A DNA stretch of 64,000 bases from Pseudoramibacter alactolyticus ATCC 23263 (GTDB lineage Bacteria; Bacillota; Clostridia; Eubacteriales; Eubacteriaceae): NCBI RefSeq assembly GCF_000185505.1, contig NZ_GL622359.1:307782-371781 (forward strand). The letters are read 5' to 3'. The translations under genes were made by a program, and so were the position numbers. The notes below the pieces were generated by a model. That model worked only from the letters and a program-made list of their open reading frames with translations. It was not told where the DNA came from and searched no databases. Each line of letters opens with the position of its first letter. The stretch's first letter is position 1. Shown here piece after piece: positions 1 to 9,510 of this stretch.

Positions 1-18
1 TGATGCATGCTGCCTTTT

Positions 19-47
19 TTGTGTGAAGGAACGTCGTACACTATAAT
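19..47 (+). promoter_or_regulatory. putative promoter
   Basis: A TTGTGT -35 (19-24), 17-bp spacer and consensus TATAAT -10 (42-47) face right, predicting a start near position 54. No rightward gene follows before the terminator at 93-122, so it would drive a short RNA. Only the window edge lies upstream. Confidence 0.4.
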
Positions 48-53
48 GTATGT

Positions 54-122
54 GCGGGTGACTTTGATTGGAATCGGGCGGTTCGCACAATCAAAAAGCT
101 GTGTCGAAAGACACAGCTTTTT
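54..122 (+). ncRNA. candidate small RNA (~70 nt)
   Basis: The segment lies between a predicted start and an intrinsic terminator and has no open frame. It can form two mutually exclusive pairings: TGTGCG (51-56) with CGCACA (84-89), or TTTGATTG (63-70) with CAATCAAA (88-95). That arrangement is seen in switching RNAs but can occur by chance. I do not recognise a known RNA family. It could instead be the 3' tail of a gene left of the window. Confidence 0.25.
93..122. terminator. bidirectional intrinsic terminator
   Basis: A near-perfect stem, AAAAAGCTGTGTC / GACACAGCTTTTT, with a GAAA loop and T-tracts on both strands. It sits just past the stop codon of the leftward pyrophosphatase gene and also ends any rightward transcript from position 54. 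Confidence 0.8.
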
Positions 123-133
123 GAATTCTGTTT

Positions 134-2116
134 TTAGAGAATGCCGCCGACAGCCATAATCAAAGGCGCAAAGACGAGAGAGATCACCGTCATCAATTTG
201 ATCAGGATGTTGATGGACGGCCCGGAAGTATCCTTGAACGGATCGCCGACGGTGTCGCCGACCACAGAAGCCTTGTGGGCCGGGCTGTTTTTGCCGCCGT
301 GGGCGCCGTTTTCGATGAATTTTTTGGCATTGTCCCAGGCACCGCCGGAGTTGGACATGAAGATGGCCATGACCACACCGGTGATCAGTGCCCCGGAGAG
401 CAGGCCGCCGAGTGCCTTGGGTCCGAGCAGCAGGCCGATGAGTAACGGCGAAATGATCGCGAGCAGGCCCGGAACGACCATTTGCTTAAGGGCGGCACCG
501 GTCGCGATGGCCACGCATTTTTTATAATCCGGACGGACGGTCCCTTCCAAGATGCCAGGCATTTCGTGGAACTGTCTTCTGACTTCTTCAATCATGGTCG
601 ATGCCGATTTGGAAACCGAAGACATGGTGAAAGCCGAGAATAGGAAGGGCAGCATGCCCCCGATGAGCAGGCCGATGGTGACGCGGTTGTCCAGAATGTT
701 GATGGATTTTAAGCCAACCGCCTGGGCGTAAGAAACGAAAAGTGCGAGTGCTGTGAGCGCAGCAGATCCGATGGCAAAGCCTTTCCCCATGGCGGCCGTG
801 GTATTGCCCAGTGAATCAAGACGGTCGGTGATGCTGCGGACACCTTCTTCAAGAGCGGACATTTCAGCGATTCCGCCGGCGTTATCGGCGATGGGGCCGT
901 AGGCATCGACCGCAACGGTCATAGCTGTGGTGGAAAGCATGCCGACCGCAGCCAGCGCAATCCCGTACAGACCGGCAGTCTGATAAGCGATGAAGGTTGC
1001 GATGCAGATGAGCAGGATCGGAAACGCGGTGGATTTCATCCCAATAGCCATCCCGGAAATAATGGTGGTCGCCGAACCGGTTTCCGATTCGCGGGCAATT
1101 TCTTTAACCGGATTATAAGTATCGGAGGTGTAATACTCCGTCAGCTTTCCGATGAGCACACCGACAACCAAACCGGCAATGATGGCAAACGCCTGATGAT
1201 AACCGCCGAAGAATTGTTTGCTGAGCACTAAAGCGACCACCAGGACGATGATGCTGGAGACGTAGGTTCCGATATTCAGCGAAACCTGAGGGTTATTATT
1301 TTTGCTGGTGCGGGCGGCCAGAATGCCGATGCTGGAAGCGAGCAGACCGACAGCTGCAAAAATCAGCGGATACACCAGTCCGGCCTGATGGAAAAAAGCA
1401 ACGCCCAGCGTCATGGCGGAAATGACTGCACCAACATAGGATTCGAAAAGATCGGCGCCCATCCCGGCAACGTCACCGACATTGTCACCGACATTATCCG
1501 CGATAACCGCGGGGTTTCTCGGGTCATCTTCCGGAATACCGGCTTCAACTTTACCGACAAGGTCGGCACCGACATCGGCTGCCTTGGTGTAAATCCCGCC
1601 GCCGACACGGGCAAACAGCGCGATGGAAGAGGCTCCCAGGCTAAAGCCGAAGAGGACATCGACATTGCCGGTGATCAGATACAGTGCCGAAATGCCGAAG
1701 ATCCCAAAGCCGGCAACGCAGAGCCCCATGACAGCCCCGCCGGAAAAAGCGGTTTGTAAGGCCTGTACAATGCCGTGGGTTTTAGCGGCGTTGGCGGTGC
1801 GCACATTGGCCTTGGTAGCCACGCTCATGCCAAAATAACCAGCTAAAACCGAGAAGAGGGCACCGAATACGAAGCAAACAGCTGTCATCCAGCTGCCAAT
1901 ACCCAGACCGATGCCGAAGAATAAGACCAGTACAAAAACGACGAGAATGCGATATTCGGAAAAAAGGAATGCGTGCGCCCCCTCGCTGATTGCAGAAGCA
2001 ATATCCTTCATCCGATCGGTCCCTGCCTCTCTTTTGGAAACCCAAGCGGCCAAATAGCCGGCAAAGAGAAGAGCAACAGCCCCCAACGCAAGTGAAATTA
2101 ACAGAGATGTCCTCAT
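134..2116 (-). CDS. hppA: membrane-bound K+-dependent pyrophosphatase
   Basis: Integral membrane pyrophosphatase (660 aa, normal for the family) that couples hydrolysis of cytoplasmic pyrophosphate to Na+ or H+ export. The protein is a chain of hydrophobic helices. The acidic substrate-binding motif [13 protein letters not shown] and the [19 protein letters not shown] block are present, as is the second Asp-rich motif near the C-terminus ([13 protein letters not shown]). The [10 protein letters not shown] segment has Ala at residue 441, where K+-independent enzymes carry Lys, which marks the K+-dependent class. The pumped ion cannot be assigned from what I can see. The ATG follows a GAGG site. 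The gene stands alone, with a strong extended -10 upstream and a terminator downstream. Such pumps are common in acetogens, where pyrophosphate energy is saved. Confidence 0.96.
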   Translation of the reverse strand: MRTSLLISLALGAVALLFAGYLAAWVSKREAGTDRMKDIASAISEGAHAFLFSEYRILVVFVLVLFFGIGLGIGSWMTAVCFVFGALFSVLAGYFGMSVATKANVRTANAAKTHGIVQALQTAFSGGAVMGLCVAGFGIFGISALYLITGNVDVLFGFSLGASSIALFARVGGGIYTKAADVGADLVGKVEAGIPEDDPRNPAVIADNVGDNVGDVAGMGADLFESYVGAVISAMTLGVAFFHQAGLVYPLIFAAVGLLASSIGILAARTSKNNNPQVSLNIGTYVSSIIVLVVALVLSKQFFGGYHQAFAIIAGLVVGVLIGKLTEYYTSDTYNPVKEIARESETGSATTIISGMAIGMKSTAFPILLICIATFIAYQTAGLYGIALAAVGMLSTTAMTVAVDAYGPIADNAGGIAEMSALEEGVRSITDRLDSLGNTTAAMGKGFAIGSAALTALALFVSYAQAVGLKSINILDNRVTIGLLIGGMLPFLFSAFTMSSVSKSASTMIEEVRRQFHEMPGILEGTVRPDYKKCVAIATGAALKQMVVPGLLAIISPLLIGLLLGPKALGGLLSGALITGVVMAIFMSNSGGAWDNAKKFIENGAHGGKNSPAHKASVVGDTVGDPFKDTSGPSINILIKLMTVISLVFAPLIMAVGGIL

Positions 2117-2419
2117 AGTTTCGCCTCACTTTACTAAAGAATTTTGTATTTTGTCATTATAGCATAAAAGTTTCTTAAAAGGTTGTCAAATTTATATCAA
2201 TCGAAGATTGTATCAATTAAATACGAGTAATGGCTAATTTCATCCATTGGCTTTGCGATGATATGTCGGAAAAGGAGCGGAACAAAATGAAAAATGCGTT
2301 ATTTTTTCATCGAAATATATTTGCTATGGCTAACTTTTGTGATAATATAGGTTCGTCAAAATTAATATAAGTTGTTTTATTGACTGACGAACATGATGAA
2401 TAAAAGAAAGGAATGGAGC
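2117..2419. other. divergent intergenic region hppA/rpsD
   Basis: AT-rich spacer with the hppA promoter on the left and an rpsD promoter on the right (TTGCTA 2321-2326, 16 bp, TAATAT 2343-2348). Just before the rpsD ribosome binding site is an inverted repeat, GTTCGTCA (2351-2358) and TGACGAAC (2385-2392), with a 26-nt AT-rich loop. It could be an mRNA hairpin or operator controlling this S4 gene; I cannot match it to a known S4 leader. No other gene is visible. Confidence 0.45.
2156..2164 (-). promoter_or_regulatory. hppA extended -10 promoter
   Basis: On the minus strand the sequence reads TGCTATAAT, an extended -10, about 40 bp before the hppA start. A TTGACA (2184-2189) lies upstream, but the spacing of 22 bp is too long for a normal -35, so the extended -10 probably dominates. 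Confidence 0.5.
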
Positions 2420-3007
2420 ATGGGACAAAAAAGAAAACCACGATTTAAACAATGCCGCCGATTTGGTGTGAATTTATATGGCAATCCGAAAGCGCTTGAT
2501 CGCAAAGTAAGCGAACGGCGCCGGGGGAAACCCTCGGAATACAGCCAGCAGCTGAATGAAAAACAAAAGGTCAAAGCGTATTACAATATCCGGGAAAAGC
2601 AGATGCGCCGTTATTATGAGGATGCGTTTAAAAGGGAAGGTACCACCTCTTTGCATTTGTTTCGGTCATTGGAATCCCGTTTGGATAATCTGGTGTTGCG
2701 CATGCATTTTGCTTCAACCATTTTTCAGGCGAGACAGATGGTGGGGCATGGCCATATTTTGGTTAATGGTCGGCGGGTGGACATTCCCTCGTATCAGGTG
2801 CGCCCCGGGGACACCATCAGCCTGAAGCAGGCATCACGCAGTAATGAGATGTTTAAAGCCAATTTTCAGGATAATGCCGGCGCGGCGGTGCCCTATGTGT
2901 GTGTGGATGAAAATCAATTCAGCGGCACCTATGAGCGGTTGCCTGAAAGGGGAGAAATTCCCATCGATGTGGAGGATCAGCTGGTCATCGAATTCTATTC
3001 CCGTTAA
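2420..3007 (+). CDS. rpsD: 30S ribosomal protein S4 (zinc-free type)
   Basis: Small-subunit ribosomal protein S4 (195 aa), which binds 16S rRNA and nucleates assembly. The S4 RNA-binding domain is clear around residues 85-150 (SLESRLDNLVLRM, then GHILVNGRRVDIPSYQVRPGD). The N-terminus has a single Cys, so the four-Cys zinc knuckle of some S4 proteins is absent. The start is the ATG after GGAATGGAG; an in-frame ATG 27 nt upstream lacks a site. It lies alone, away from any rpsK-rpoA ribosomal operon. Either it is the only S4 gene, relocated, or it is the cysteine-free paralogue kept by many Clostridia. The window cannot decide. Confidence 0.93.
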   Translation: MGQKRKPRFKQCRRFGVNLYGNPKALDRKVSERRRGKPSEYSQQLNEKQKVKAYYNIREKQMRRYYEDAFKREGTTSLHLFRSLESRLDNLVLRMHFASTIFQARQMVGHGHILVNGRRVDIPSYQVRPGDTISLKQASRSNEMFKANFQDNAGAAVPYVCVDENQFSGTYERLPERGEIPIDVEDQLVIEFYSR

Positions 3008-3015
3008 TCAATGTC

Positions 3016-3651
3016 ATGAGCGTTTATCGATCACAGGTTTACTGGGAAGCCATGCTCGACCGAAAAGATCTTTGGCAGGGCAATTTTGCCAGCGGGAAGC
3101 CGGGGCGGCTGCCGATTTTTGTGCACATCCAAATCGAGAATCGCCAAACCGGGTATTTCGACAATCATTGGGCGTGCTATGATGAGCCCGAGAGATTGCT
3201 GGGCTTTATCCGCTATGTGTTTTTGCCGACGGCCTTTCATCAGCTGGCCGATCCTAATGGGCCCATCGCGACACCGGTGGGCAGCGAGGACGACATGTTG
3301 CTGGATCTGACAGCGGAACAGGCACGTCAGGCCCGGGTGTTTTTGGAAGAGGTGACCGCGCTTTGGCCGATGGATGCCTCGCGAATGCTCAGCCGGATCT
3401 GCCGCTTGTGTGCGGGCATTTCAAAAGTGTATCAGCACGCCGACGCGCGTATGCGTCTGGTTTGCTATCCCGGATCCGGTGCCATCAATCACCGAATCAA
3501 GGCGCAGTATTGGGACGAGGCAGTGTTTAAAGAGGACGTCGGCTTGTCTTATGCGCAGTGGGACGACAGCTGCCGGCGTTTTGCCGCGGCGGAAAAGGCC
3601 AGTCATTTTTTCCTGTCTTTCTTGAGCAATCGCCTGTTTGCTTTTGGTTAA
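3016..3651 (+). CDS. hypothetical protein
   Basis: A 211-aa soluble protein of unknown function. It lies 8 nt after the rpsD stop and is probably cotranscribed with it. The sequence is rich in aromatic residues (YWEAML, NHWACYDEPERLL, AQWDDSCRR) and in Arg, with no signal peptide, membrane segment or motif I can name. Codon usage matches its neighbours, which supports it being real. No good Shine-Dalgarno precedes the ATG, so translation may be coupled to rpsD. A terminator follows 30 nt later. Confidence 0.75.
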   Translation: MSVYRSQVYWEAMLDRKDLWQGNFASGKPGRLPIFVHIQIENRQTGYFDNHWACYDEPERLLGFIRYVFLPTAFHQLADPNGPIATPVGSEDDMLLDLTAEQARQARVFLEEVTALWPMDASRMLSRICRLCAGISKVYQHADARMRLVCYPGSGAINHRIKAQYWDEAVFKEDVGLSYAQWDDSCRRFAAAEKASHFFLSFLSNRLFAFG

Positions 3652-3679
3652 CGGCATCGGCACGGGTATAAATAAATAG

Positions 3680-3719
3680 AAAAAACGGCATTGCCAGTGA
3701 TATGGCAGCGCCGTTTTTT
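3680..3719. terminator. bidirectional intrinsic terminator
   Basis: The stem AAAAACGGC / GCCGTTTTTT, with an inner TTGCCA / TGGCAG pairing and T-tracts on both strands, lies between the rightward unknown gene and the leftward glycogen operon. Confidence 0.85.
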
Positions 3720-3736
3720 GTTTTGATAGGTTGTTC

Positions 3737-5665
3737 TTAGACTTCGTAATTGCTCAGCAGGCCCTGGATTTCCCTGTCGTTTTTAAACAAGGTGTGCGCA
3801 GGTGTCTGCAGACGATAAATTTTGGCGGTCAGCGGGGCAAGGGTGATGCCATCCAGTTTTTCCCAGAGGTGGCCCAGCAAATCCCGGCCGATTCTGCCGT
3901 GAAGACTCGCGTGTTTATAGGTTTTATATTCGGAGTCGGAGCGATTGAACGCGCACAGGACGACCGTTTGCTTATAAATGCGCAGATACACCAAAAGGTC
4001 GTCATCGGAGGCCATGGGGTAAAAGCGTCCGCGGACAAGGGGCTTGTTCCTCGCGCGCAGCCGCGTGATATTTTGATACCAGGTGATGAGCTCCCGGTCT
4101 TCGCGGCCCCAGGGATAAGGGCCGCGGTTATAGGGATCTTCGAAGCCCTCCATGCCGGCTTCGTCGCCGTAATAAATGCAGGGCACCCCGGGAAACGTCA
4201 TCTGCACCAGGCTGATAAGCTTGAGCCGCTTCACGGCAAGCAGCCGCTGATCCGGCGCTAAATGAAAGGCTTCTTTGCCGGCTTCCGACATCTGAAAGCC
4301 CGTCACGCCGGAAAGCACGGTTAAAATGCGGGCGCGATCGTGAGAGCCGATGAGGTTCATGTTGGCCATGAATTGCCCCCGGGGATAAGTCTCGTAGAGG
4401 GACATCATACGGCGCATGGTTTCCCCCGACGTGATTTTGTAGAGAAAAAAATCCACAAAGGCTTCCCGGAAGGGATAATTCATTACCGAATCGAGTTCGC
4501 GGCCCATGAAGTATTGGCGCTGCACGCCGTAGGAAATTTTATTGCTGGCGTTCTCCCAAACCTCACCGATGAGCACATGTTCTTCGCCTTCTTCCATCAA
4601 AGCCGTTTTGAGGCCCTCGATAAAAGCGTCCGGCAGTTCGTCTGCCACGTCGAGGCGCCAGCCGGCGGCGCCGGCTCGGGTCCATTTGCGCACGATAGCG
4701 TTATCATCGCCGAAGATATAAGCCTGATAGGCGGGGTCGAGCTCTTCCACATTGGGCATATTGCCGATGCCCCACCAGGATTCGTATTCGTCGGGATAAT
4801 CGCTGAAGCGATACCAGGAATAATAGGGGGACTTCTTGGATTGATAGGCACCGGTGCCGGGATAATGGCCATATTTGTTAAAATAGATCGAATCGTCGCC
4901 GGTATGGGAGAAAACCCCGTCGAGAATGATGTGCATGCCGCGCTTTTTCGCTTCGCGGCACAGGGTTTTAAAGCTGGATTCGTCGCCGAATTCCCGGGCA
5001 ATGCGGCTGTAGTCGGCCGTATTGTATTTATGATTGCTGTTGGCCTCGAAAATCGGATTGAGATAGAGAATGGTGACATGAAATTGTTTGAGGTAGTCCA
5101 GCTTTTCGGTGATGCCGGCGAGATTGCCGCCGAAATAATCCCAATAAGCGATGGCGCCGTCTTCCCGGCGAAAATAATGGGGGGAATCGTTCCAGCTGCC
5201 GTGAATCAGGGAGTTGGGGAAATATTCGGGGGCGATGTCCTTGCCTTTGGCAAAACGGTCCGGGAAAATTTGATACATGATGCCGTCGGTGTACCATTCG
5301 GGCACTTTGCGGCAGTCGTCGTAAAGGGTGATCTGGAAAGAAGGCGGACTGGTTTCGTAAATGCGGCCTTCGCCGCCCATATTGTCCCCGTGGGGACCGT
5401 AGTAATAGTGTTTATTGAAGGCGTCAAAGCTGAAGTCGTACCAAAAAAGGCCGACATCTTTGGGCATTTCGATGGAACAGGTGAAGGTGCCATCCGCGTG
5501 TCCGGGCAAAAGATCGAAATGGTGTTCTCTTTCTTTAAAGAAGGTATGCACCTGGATATTCATCACGTCCTGCGCTTCGACGCTGATCGTGACGCGAGAG
5601 CCGCTTGGCAATGCGCCAAAGGGCTCTCGGAATTTTAAATCAAATGAGTCGTGTTTAAAATACAT
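3737..5665 (-). CDS. GH13 alpha-glucanase (neopullulanase/maltogenic amylase-like)
   Basis: Family GH13 glycoside hydrolase (642 aa), acting on alpha-1,4 (and possibly alpha-1,6) glucosidic bonds of glycogen or maltodextrin. Residues 1-120 form a beta-rich N-terminal carbohydrate-binding-like domain, followed by the (beta/alpha)8 barrel from YTDGIMYQIFPDRF. Catalytic residues are visible: nucleophile Asp339 in GWRLDVADE, acid Glu368 in LIGEVWE and the third Asp443 in GSHDRAR. DGVFSHTGDD is region I. It has no signal peptide, so it is cytoplasmic. It is the last gene of the glg operon, and its ATG overlaps the glgA stop (TAATG). It probably trims glycogen to maltodextrins. The exact linkage specificity is not readable. 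Confidence 0.9.
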   Translation of the reverse strand: MYFKHDSFDLKFREPFGALPSGSRVTISVEAQDVMNIQVHTFFKEREHHFDLLPGHADGTFTCSIEMPKDVGLFWYDFSFDAFNKHYYYGPHGDNMGGEGRIYETSPPSFQITLYDDCRKVPEWYTDGIMYQIFPDRFAKGKDIAPEYFPNSLIHGSWNDSPHYFRREDGAIAYWDYFGGNLAGITEKLDYLKQFHVTILYLNPIFEANSNHKYNTADYSRIAREFGDESSFKTLCREAKKRGMHIILDGVFSHTGDDSIYFNKYGHYPGTGAYQSKKSPYYSWYRFSDYPDEYESWWGIGNMPNVEELDPAYQAYIFGDDNAIVRKWTRAGAAGWRLDVADELPDAFIEGLKTALMEEGEEHVLIGEVWENASNKISYGVQRQYFMGRELDSVMNYPFREAFVDFFLYKITSGETMRRMMSLYETYPRGQFMANMNLIGSHDRARILTVLSGVTGFQMSEAGKEAFHLAPDQRLLAVKRLKLISLVQMTFPGVPCIYYGDEAGMEGFEDPYNRGPYPWGREDRELITWYQNITRLRARNKPLVRGRFYPMASDDDLLVYLRIYKQTVVLCAFNRSDSEYKTYKHASLHGRIGRDLLGHLWEKLDGITLAPLTAKIYRLQTPAHTLFKNDREIQGLLSNYEV

Positions 5666-7104
5666 TAAAGTTTCCCGCAGATTTTCTTATAGTGGTAGAG
5701 GTAGGTTTCCGCCGAATGCCGCCAGTTAAAATCGCTCTTCAAGGCGTTGTGGGTCAGCGTCTTCCAATCATCTTTTTCGTCGTAAAAGAGGCCGACGGCC
5801 TTCTGAATGGTAAAAAGCATATCATGGGCGTTGTAGGTGGCGAAAGAAAAGCCGTTGCCCGTTTTGTCTTCACTGTTGAAGTAATGAACGGTGTCTTTCA
5901 GGCCGCCGGTTTCCCGAACGATGGGAACCGCGCCATAGCGCATGGCGATCATCTGTGACAAGCCGCAGGGTTCGAATTTGCTCGGCATGAGGAACATGTC
6001 CGACCCGGCATAAAGCTTGCGCGAGAGGTCTTCATCAAAGGTGATGCAGGCGCGCATTTTGTCCGGATAGGCATAGGCCACTTCCCGCAGCATGTTTTCG
6101 TAGCGGGCTTCGCCGGTGCCCAGGACGATCATCTGCAGATCCATCTGCAAAATTTCGTGAATCACAGCAGCCATCAGATCGAGCCCTTTTTGCTCCGTCA
6201 GGCGGGTGATCATCGTGATGATGGGCTTGCTGTTATTCACCGGCAGGTTCATGTGTTCCTGCAGCGCCTTCTTATTTTCGAGTTTCTTCACGTAGGACGT
6301 GGTGTAGTGGCTCCAGATATGGGGATCGGTCTGCGGATTGTATTCCTTGTCGTCGATCCCGTTTAAGATACCGAGCTCCTTCCAATCGATATCCCGAATG
6401 ACGCCGTCCAGATGCTCGCCGTAGTAGGGATCTTTGATTTCTTCGGCATAGCTGGGGGAGACCGTGGTCACCAAATCGGCCGAATAAAGCGCGCCTTTCA
6501 TGAAGTTGATGTCTTTATAAAATTCCATCGCGTCGGGAAAATAGTCGAAGTTGAGGATGCCCGAGATATCGCTGAAGCCGTAGACGCCCTGGAACTTGAT
6601 GTTGTGGATGGTAAAGACCGTTTTGGTATTCTGATAATGCCATTGATACTGCTCTTTAAACAGATAGGGAATAAGCGCGGTCTGCCAGTCGTGGCAGTGG
6701 AGCACATTCGGATAAAAATCAACATAGGGAATGAATTCCAGCACGGCCCGGCAGAAATAGACGAAGCGCTCTGCCTCATCATAATAACCATAAAGCCCCG
6801 GCCGTTTAAAGTAGTACTCATTATCAATGAAGTAAAAGGTGACGTTATCGACCTTGTAAGAAAAGATGCCGACGTATTGATCTTGGTCGCCGATGTGCAC
6901 ATAAAACGAATCGATGAAAGTCATCTGGCGCGCATAGGTATCTGGGATGCTGCCATATTTGGGAATGACGACACGCACATCGGTCTGATCTGGTGGAAAG
7001 GCTCGGGGAAGCGAACCGATCACATCCCCGAGTCCGCCGCTTTTCGCAAAGGGAAAGGCTTCCGATGCGGCGAATAAAATTTTGAGTTTATCGGTTTTAG
7101 CCAT
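5665..7104 (-). CDS. glgA: glycogen synthase (ADP-glucose)
   Basis: GT5 glycogen synthase (479 aa) transferring glucose from ADP-glucose to the non-reducing end of alpha-1,4 glucan. The N-terminal ADP-glucose binding motif is KSGGLGDVIGSLP near residue 20. The C-terminal Rossmann domain has FEPCGLSQMIAMRYGAVPIVRETGGL, which holds the conserved Glu and the GGL loop. Length is typical. It follows glgD by 2 nt and overlaps the GH13 start by 1 nt, so it sits in a tight operon fed by GlgC/GlgD. Confidence 0.96.
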   Translation of the reverse strand: MAKTDKLKILFAASEAFPFAKSGGLGDVIGSLPRAFPPDQTDVRVVIPKYGSIPDTYARQMTFIDSFYVHIGDQDQYVGIFSYKVDNVTFYFIDNEYYFKRPGLYGYYDEAERFVYFCRAVLEFIPYVDFYPNVLHCHDWQTALIPYLFKEQYQWHYQNTKTVFTIHNIKFQGVYGFSDISGILNFDYFPDAMEFYKDINFMKGALYSADLVTTVSPSYAEEIKDPYYGEHLDGVIRDIDWKELGILNGIDDKEYNPQTDPHIWSHYTTSYVKKLENKKALQEHMNLPVNNSKPIITMITRLTEQKGLDLMAAVIHEILQMDLQMIVLGTGEARYENMLREVAYAYPDKMRACITFDEDLSRKLYAGSDMFLMPSKFEPCGLSQMIAMRYGAVPIVRETGGLKDTVHYFNSEDKTGNGFSFATYNAHDMLFTIQKAVGLFYDEKDDWKTLTHNALKSDFNWRHSAETYLYHYKKICGKL

Positions 7105-7106
7105 GA

Positions 7107-8222
7107 TTAAAGACTCCTTCCTTTTCCGAGAATAATGGGATTATCTTTGGTGCCGGTTAATGAAACGTTGTCGCGGATCGAACAGTTTTTATCCAGGATG
7201 ACATGTTTTAAAGTGACGTTGCGGCCGATGGTGGCATGCTGCATGATGATGCAGTTTTCGATCCGTGAATTTTCACCGACCAGCGAATCTCGGAATAAAA
7301 TGGCGTGATCCAAAACCCCGTTGACCGTACATCCTGAGCCGACGATGGCGTGGTCCACATGGGCCGTGATGCCGTAATGCGCCGGATGATTGTCTTTTAC
7401 CTTGGTGTAGATCTGGGCATCGCTGAGGAAGAGCTCTTTCATCACGTCGAAATCCAGCAGGTCGCTGTTGACTTCGCGGAAGCGGCGCATCGAACTGATC
7501 CGGGCAAAATAGCCGGTGTGGGGCGCGCCGAAAATGCGCAGGGTGTTGAGATTATCCGTGATGACGTCCATCAAATCCCATTCACCCATGTTGTTGGCGG
7601 TTTCGAGCAGATCCAAAAGCACCTGCTTTTTAATGATCATCATGTCGGCGTAGACATAATTAGTGGTTTCGTTGTCCTGATAATGGATGGTGTTGATGCG
7701 GTATTTGTCGAAGTCGAGATAGGCGTCGTTGGCTTTGAGTTCATAGCTTGGGCGGTTCTTTTTGAAAATCATCGTCGCGTCGGCATTGTTGGTCTTGTGG
7801 ATGCGGTAGGCTGCGTTGAAGTCAAAGGATGTGACCAAATTGGGTGCGGAGATGATGATGTCGGTGATGTCGGAGCCGTGGGTTAAAAAGATGCGGTTAT
7901 TGTAAAGGTCGCGGACCGAGATTTTAACCGTGTCGCCGTAGCGCACCGAGGAATAACCAGACAGGATCAACAGATCCTGGGTCTTGCGGGACAGCGACCA
8001 TTCTTTGCCTGTTCCGAGGTGATCAATCAATGAAGAATATTTGTAGGAGCCGACAACGCCCACATGGTTGATACCGGAATTGATCATGTTTGAAAGGGTG
8101 AAGTCGATCAGGCGATAGCGTCCGCCGAAAGGCAGGGTGCTCATGGAACGGTGTTCGGTTAACTCGCCGAGGTCCGTGTTGTCGCCGTCAATGTTTAAGA
8201 TAAATCCGATTGTGTTTTTCAT
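7107..8222 (-). CDS. glgD: ADP-glucose pyrophosphorylase regulatory subunit
   Basis: GlgD (371 aa), the partner of GlgC in Gram-positive glycogen synthesis. It keeps the nucleotidyltransferase fold (GGRYRLIDFTLSN) and a C-terminal left-handed beta-helix of hexapeptide repeats. However, the N-terminal glycine-rich catalytic loop is replaced by NIDGDNTDLGELTEH, so it lacks the GGxGxRL motif and is expected to be non-catalytic and regulatory. It lies 12 nt after glgC and 2 nt before glgA, with an AAGGAG-type site just before the ATG. Confidence 0.95.
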   Translation of the reverse strand: MKNTIGFILNIDGDNTDLGELTEHRSMSTLPFGGRYRLIDFTLSNMINSGINHVGVVGSYKYSSLIDHLGTGKEWSLSRKTQDLLILSGYSSVRYGDTVKISVRDLYNNRIFLTHGSDITDIIISAPNLVTSFDFNAAYRIHKTNNADATMIFKKNRPSYELKANDAYLDFDKYRINTIHYQDNETTNYVYADMMIIKKQVLLDLLETANNMGEWDLMDVITDNLNTLRIFGAPHTGYFARISSMRRFREVNSDLLDFDVMKELFLSDAQIYTKVKDNHPAHYGITAHVDHAIVGSGCTVNGVLDHAILFRDSLVGENSRIENCIIMQHATIGRNVTLKHVILDKNCSIRDNVSLTGTKDNPIILGKGRSL

Positions 8223-8234
8223 CTCGCAGCCTCC

Positions 8235-9359
8235 TTAAGCGTTGATGACGTGAATATCCATGGGATCGTCCGATTCTGCGGCGACGATGCGGGTATCGCC
8301 GTTCACGATGCCGCTGGGTCTGACGATGCAGCGTTCCAGATGGGCGCCGTCTTCAATCTGAGCGCCGGTGTGGATGATGCAGTCGCGGATAATCGTGTGC
8401 TCGCCGATGGTGACATCATGGGACAAGACAGAATGCTCTACCTGGCCGAAAATGGCGCAGCCGTCGCAGATCAGAGAATTTTGCACATTGGCATAAGGCC
8501 CGATAAACTGCGGATGGCGGCTGTTATTGTTGGAGAAGATGCGGAAATCCGGATCCGTCAGATCGAAGTTGCAGGATTCGTCCAGCAAATCCATGTTGGC
8601 TTCAAAATAACTTTCGATGGTCCCGACGTCTTTCCAATAACCGGAGAAGGTATAAGCGAAGATGCGCTTGCCCTGTTCGTGCAGCGCGGGGATCACGTTG
8701 TTGCCAAAGTCGTTTTCTGAGTTGGGATCCTCGGCGTCTTCGATAAGCGCTTTGCGCAATACCGGCCAGGAGAAGACATAAATCCCCATTGAAGCTTTAT
8801 TGCTTTTGGGTTCGGCCGGTTTTTCCTGGAAGTTTTGGATGCGCTGTTCGTCGTTGGTTACGACGATGCCGAAGCGGTTGGCTTCTTCCCAGGGTACATT
8901 CATCACGGCCATGGTCAGATCGGCCTGCTTTTTCTTGTGGTAGGCGATCATCTTGGAATAATCCATTTTATAAATGTGGTCGCCGGACAAAATCAAAACA
9001 TATTCTGGATTGAACTGGTCGATGAAGTCGATATTCTGGGTGATGGCGTCTGCGGTGCCGTTGTACCAGTGGCCGCCCTTCTGCCCCATGTAAGGCGGAA
9101 GAATGCGCACACCGCCGTTGACTTTGTCAAGAGCCCAAGCCGAGCCGTCGCCGACGTAGTTATTTAAAATATAGGGGCGGTATTGTGTTAACACCCCGAC
9201 AACGTCGATATCTGAATTCATGCAATTGCTCAACGGAAAGTCGATGATACGGTATTTTCCCCCGAATAAAACTGCAGGTTTGGCATTATTGGCCGTTAAG
9301 GCCTTCAAGCGGCTGCCCTGTCCGCCGGCTAACAGCATGGCGACACATTCAATACTCAT
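8235..9359 (-). CDS. glgC: glucose-1-phosphate adenylyltransferase
   Basis: Catalytic subunit (374 aa) making ADP-glucose and pyrophosphate from glucose-1-phosphate and ATP, the committed step of glycogen synthesis. [16 protein letters not shown] is the intact nucleotide loop; [19 protein letters not shown] and [12 protein letters not shown] follow. The C-terminus is the beta-helix allosteric domain. I place the start at the ATG of MSIECVAM, which has AGGAG 6 nt upstream; the longer open frame begins upstream of this site. It pairs with glgD downstream. Confidence 0.96.
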   Translation of the reverse strand: MSIECVAMLLAGGQGSRLKALTANNAKPAVLFGGKYRIIDFPLSNCMNSDIDVVGVLTQYRPYILNNYVGDGSAWALDKVNGGVRILPPYMGQKGGHWYNGTADAITQNIDFIDQFNPEYVLILSGDHIYKMDYSKMIAYHKKKQADLTMAVMNVPWEEANRFGIVVTNDEQRIQNFQEKPAEPKSNKASMGIYVFSWPVLRKALIEDAEDPNSENDFGNNVIPALHEQGKRIFAYTFSGYWKDVGTIESYFEANMDLLDESCNFDLTDPDFRIFSNNNSRHPQFIGPYANVQNSLICDGCAIFGQVEHSVLSHDVTIGEHTIIRDCIIHTGAQIEDGAHLERCIVRPSGIVNGDTRIVAAESDDPMDIHVINA

Positions 9360-9419
9360 AATATTCTCCTTTGTCTCTCCGGAAGGAGGTTGCAATAAGC
9401 CATTGGGTGATTAATCGAT

Positions 9420-9440
9420 CAGCCGCCGAACGGGCGGCTG
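9420..9440. other. glgP-glgC intergenic hairpin
   Basis: A perfect stem, CAGCCGCC / GGCGGCTG, with a 5-nt loop lies in the 150-bp gap between glgP and glgC. On the operon strand no T-run follows, so it is more likely an mRNA processing or stability element, or a weak terminator, than a strong one. Confidence 0.5.
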
Positions 9441-9510
9441 TTGTTTGAATTTTGAAAAACCGGCTTTAAAGACACAATAGTTTGTGTGAAAAAAGTGCGG
9501 TATGTGATTG

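Noticed and set aside
4340-5638. 432-codon frame opposite the GH13 gene (and similar ones opposite glgP, glgA)
   Set aside because: Antisense shadows of well-supported enzymes without their own promoters or ribosome binding sites.
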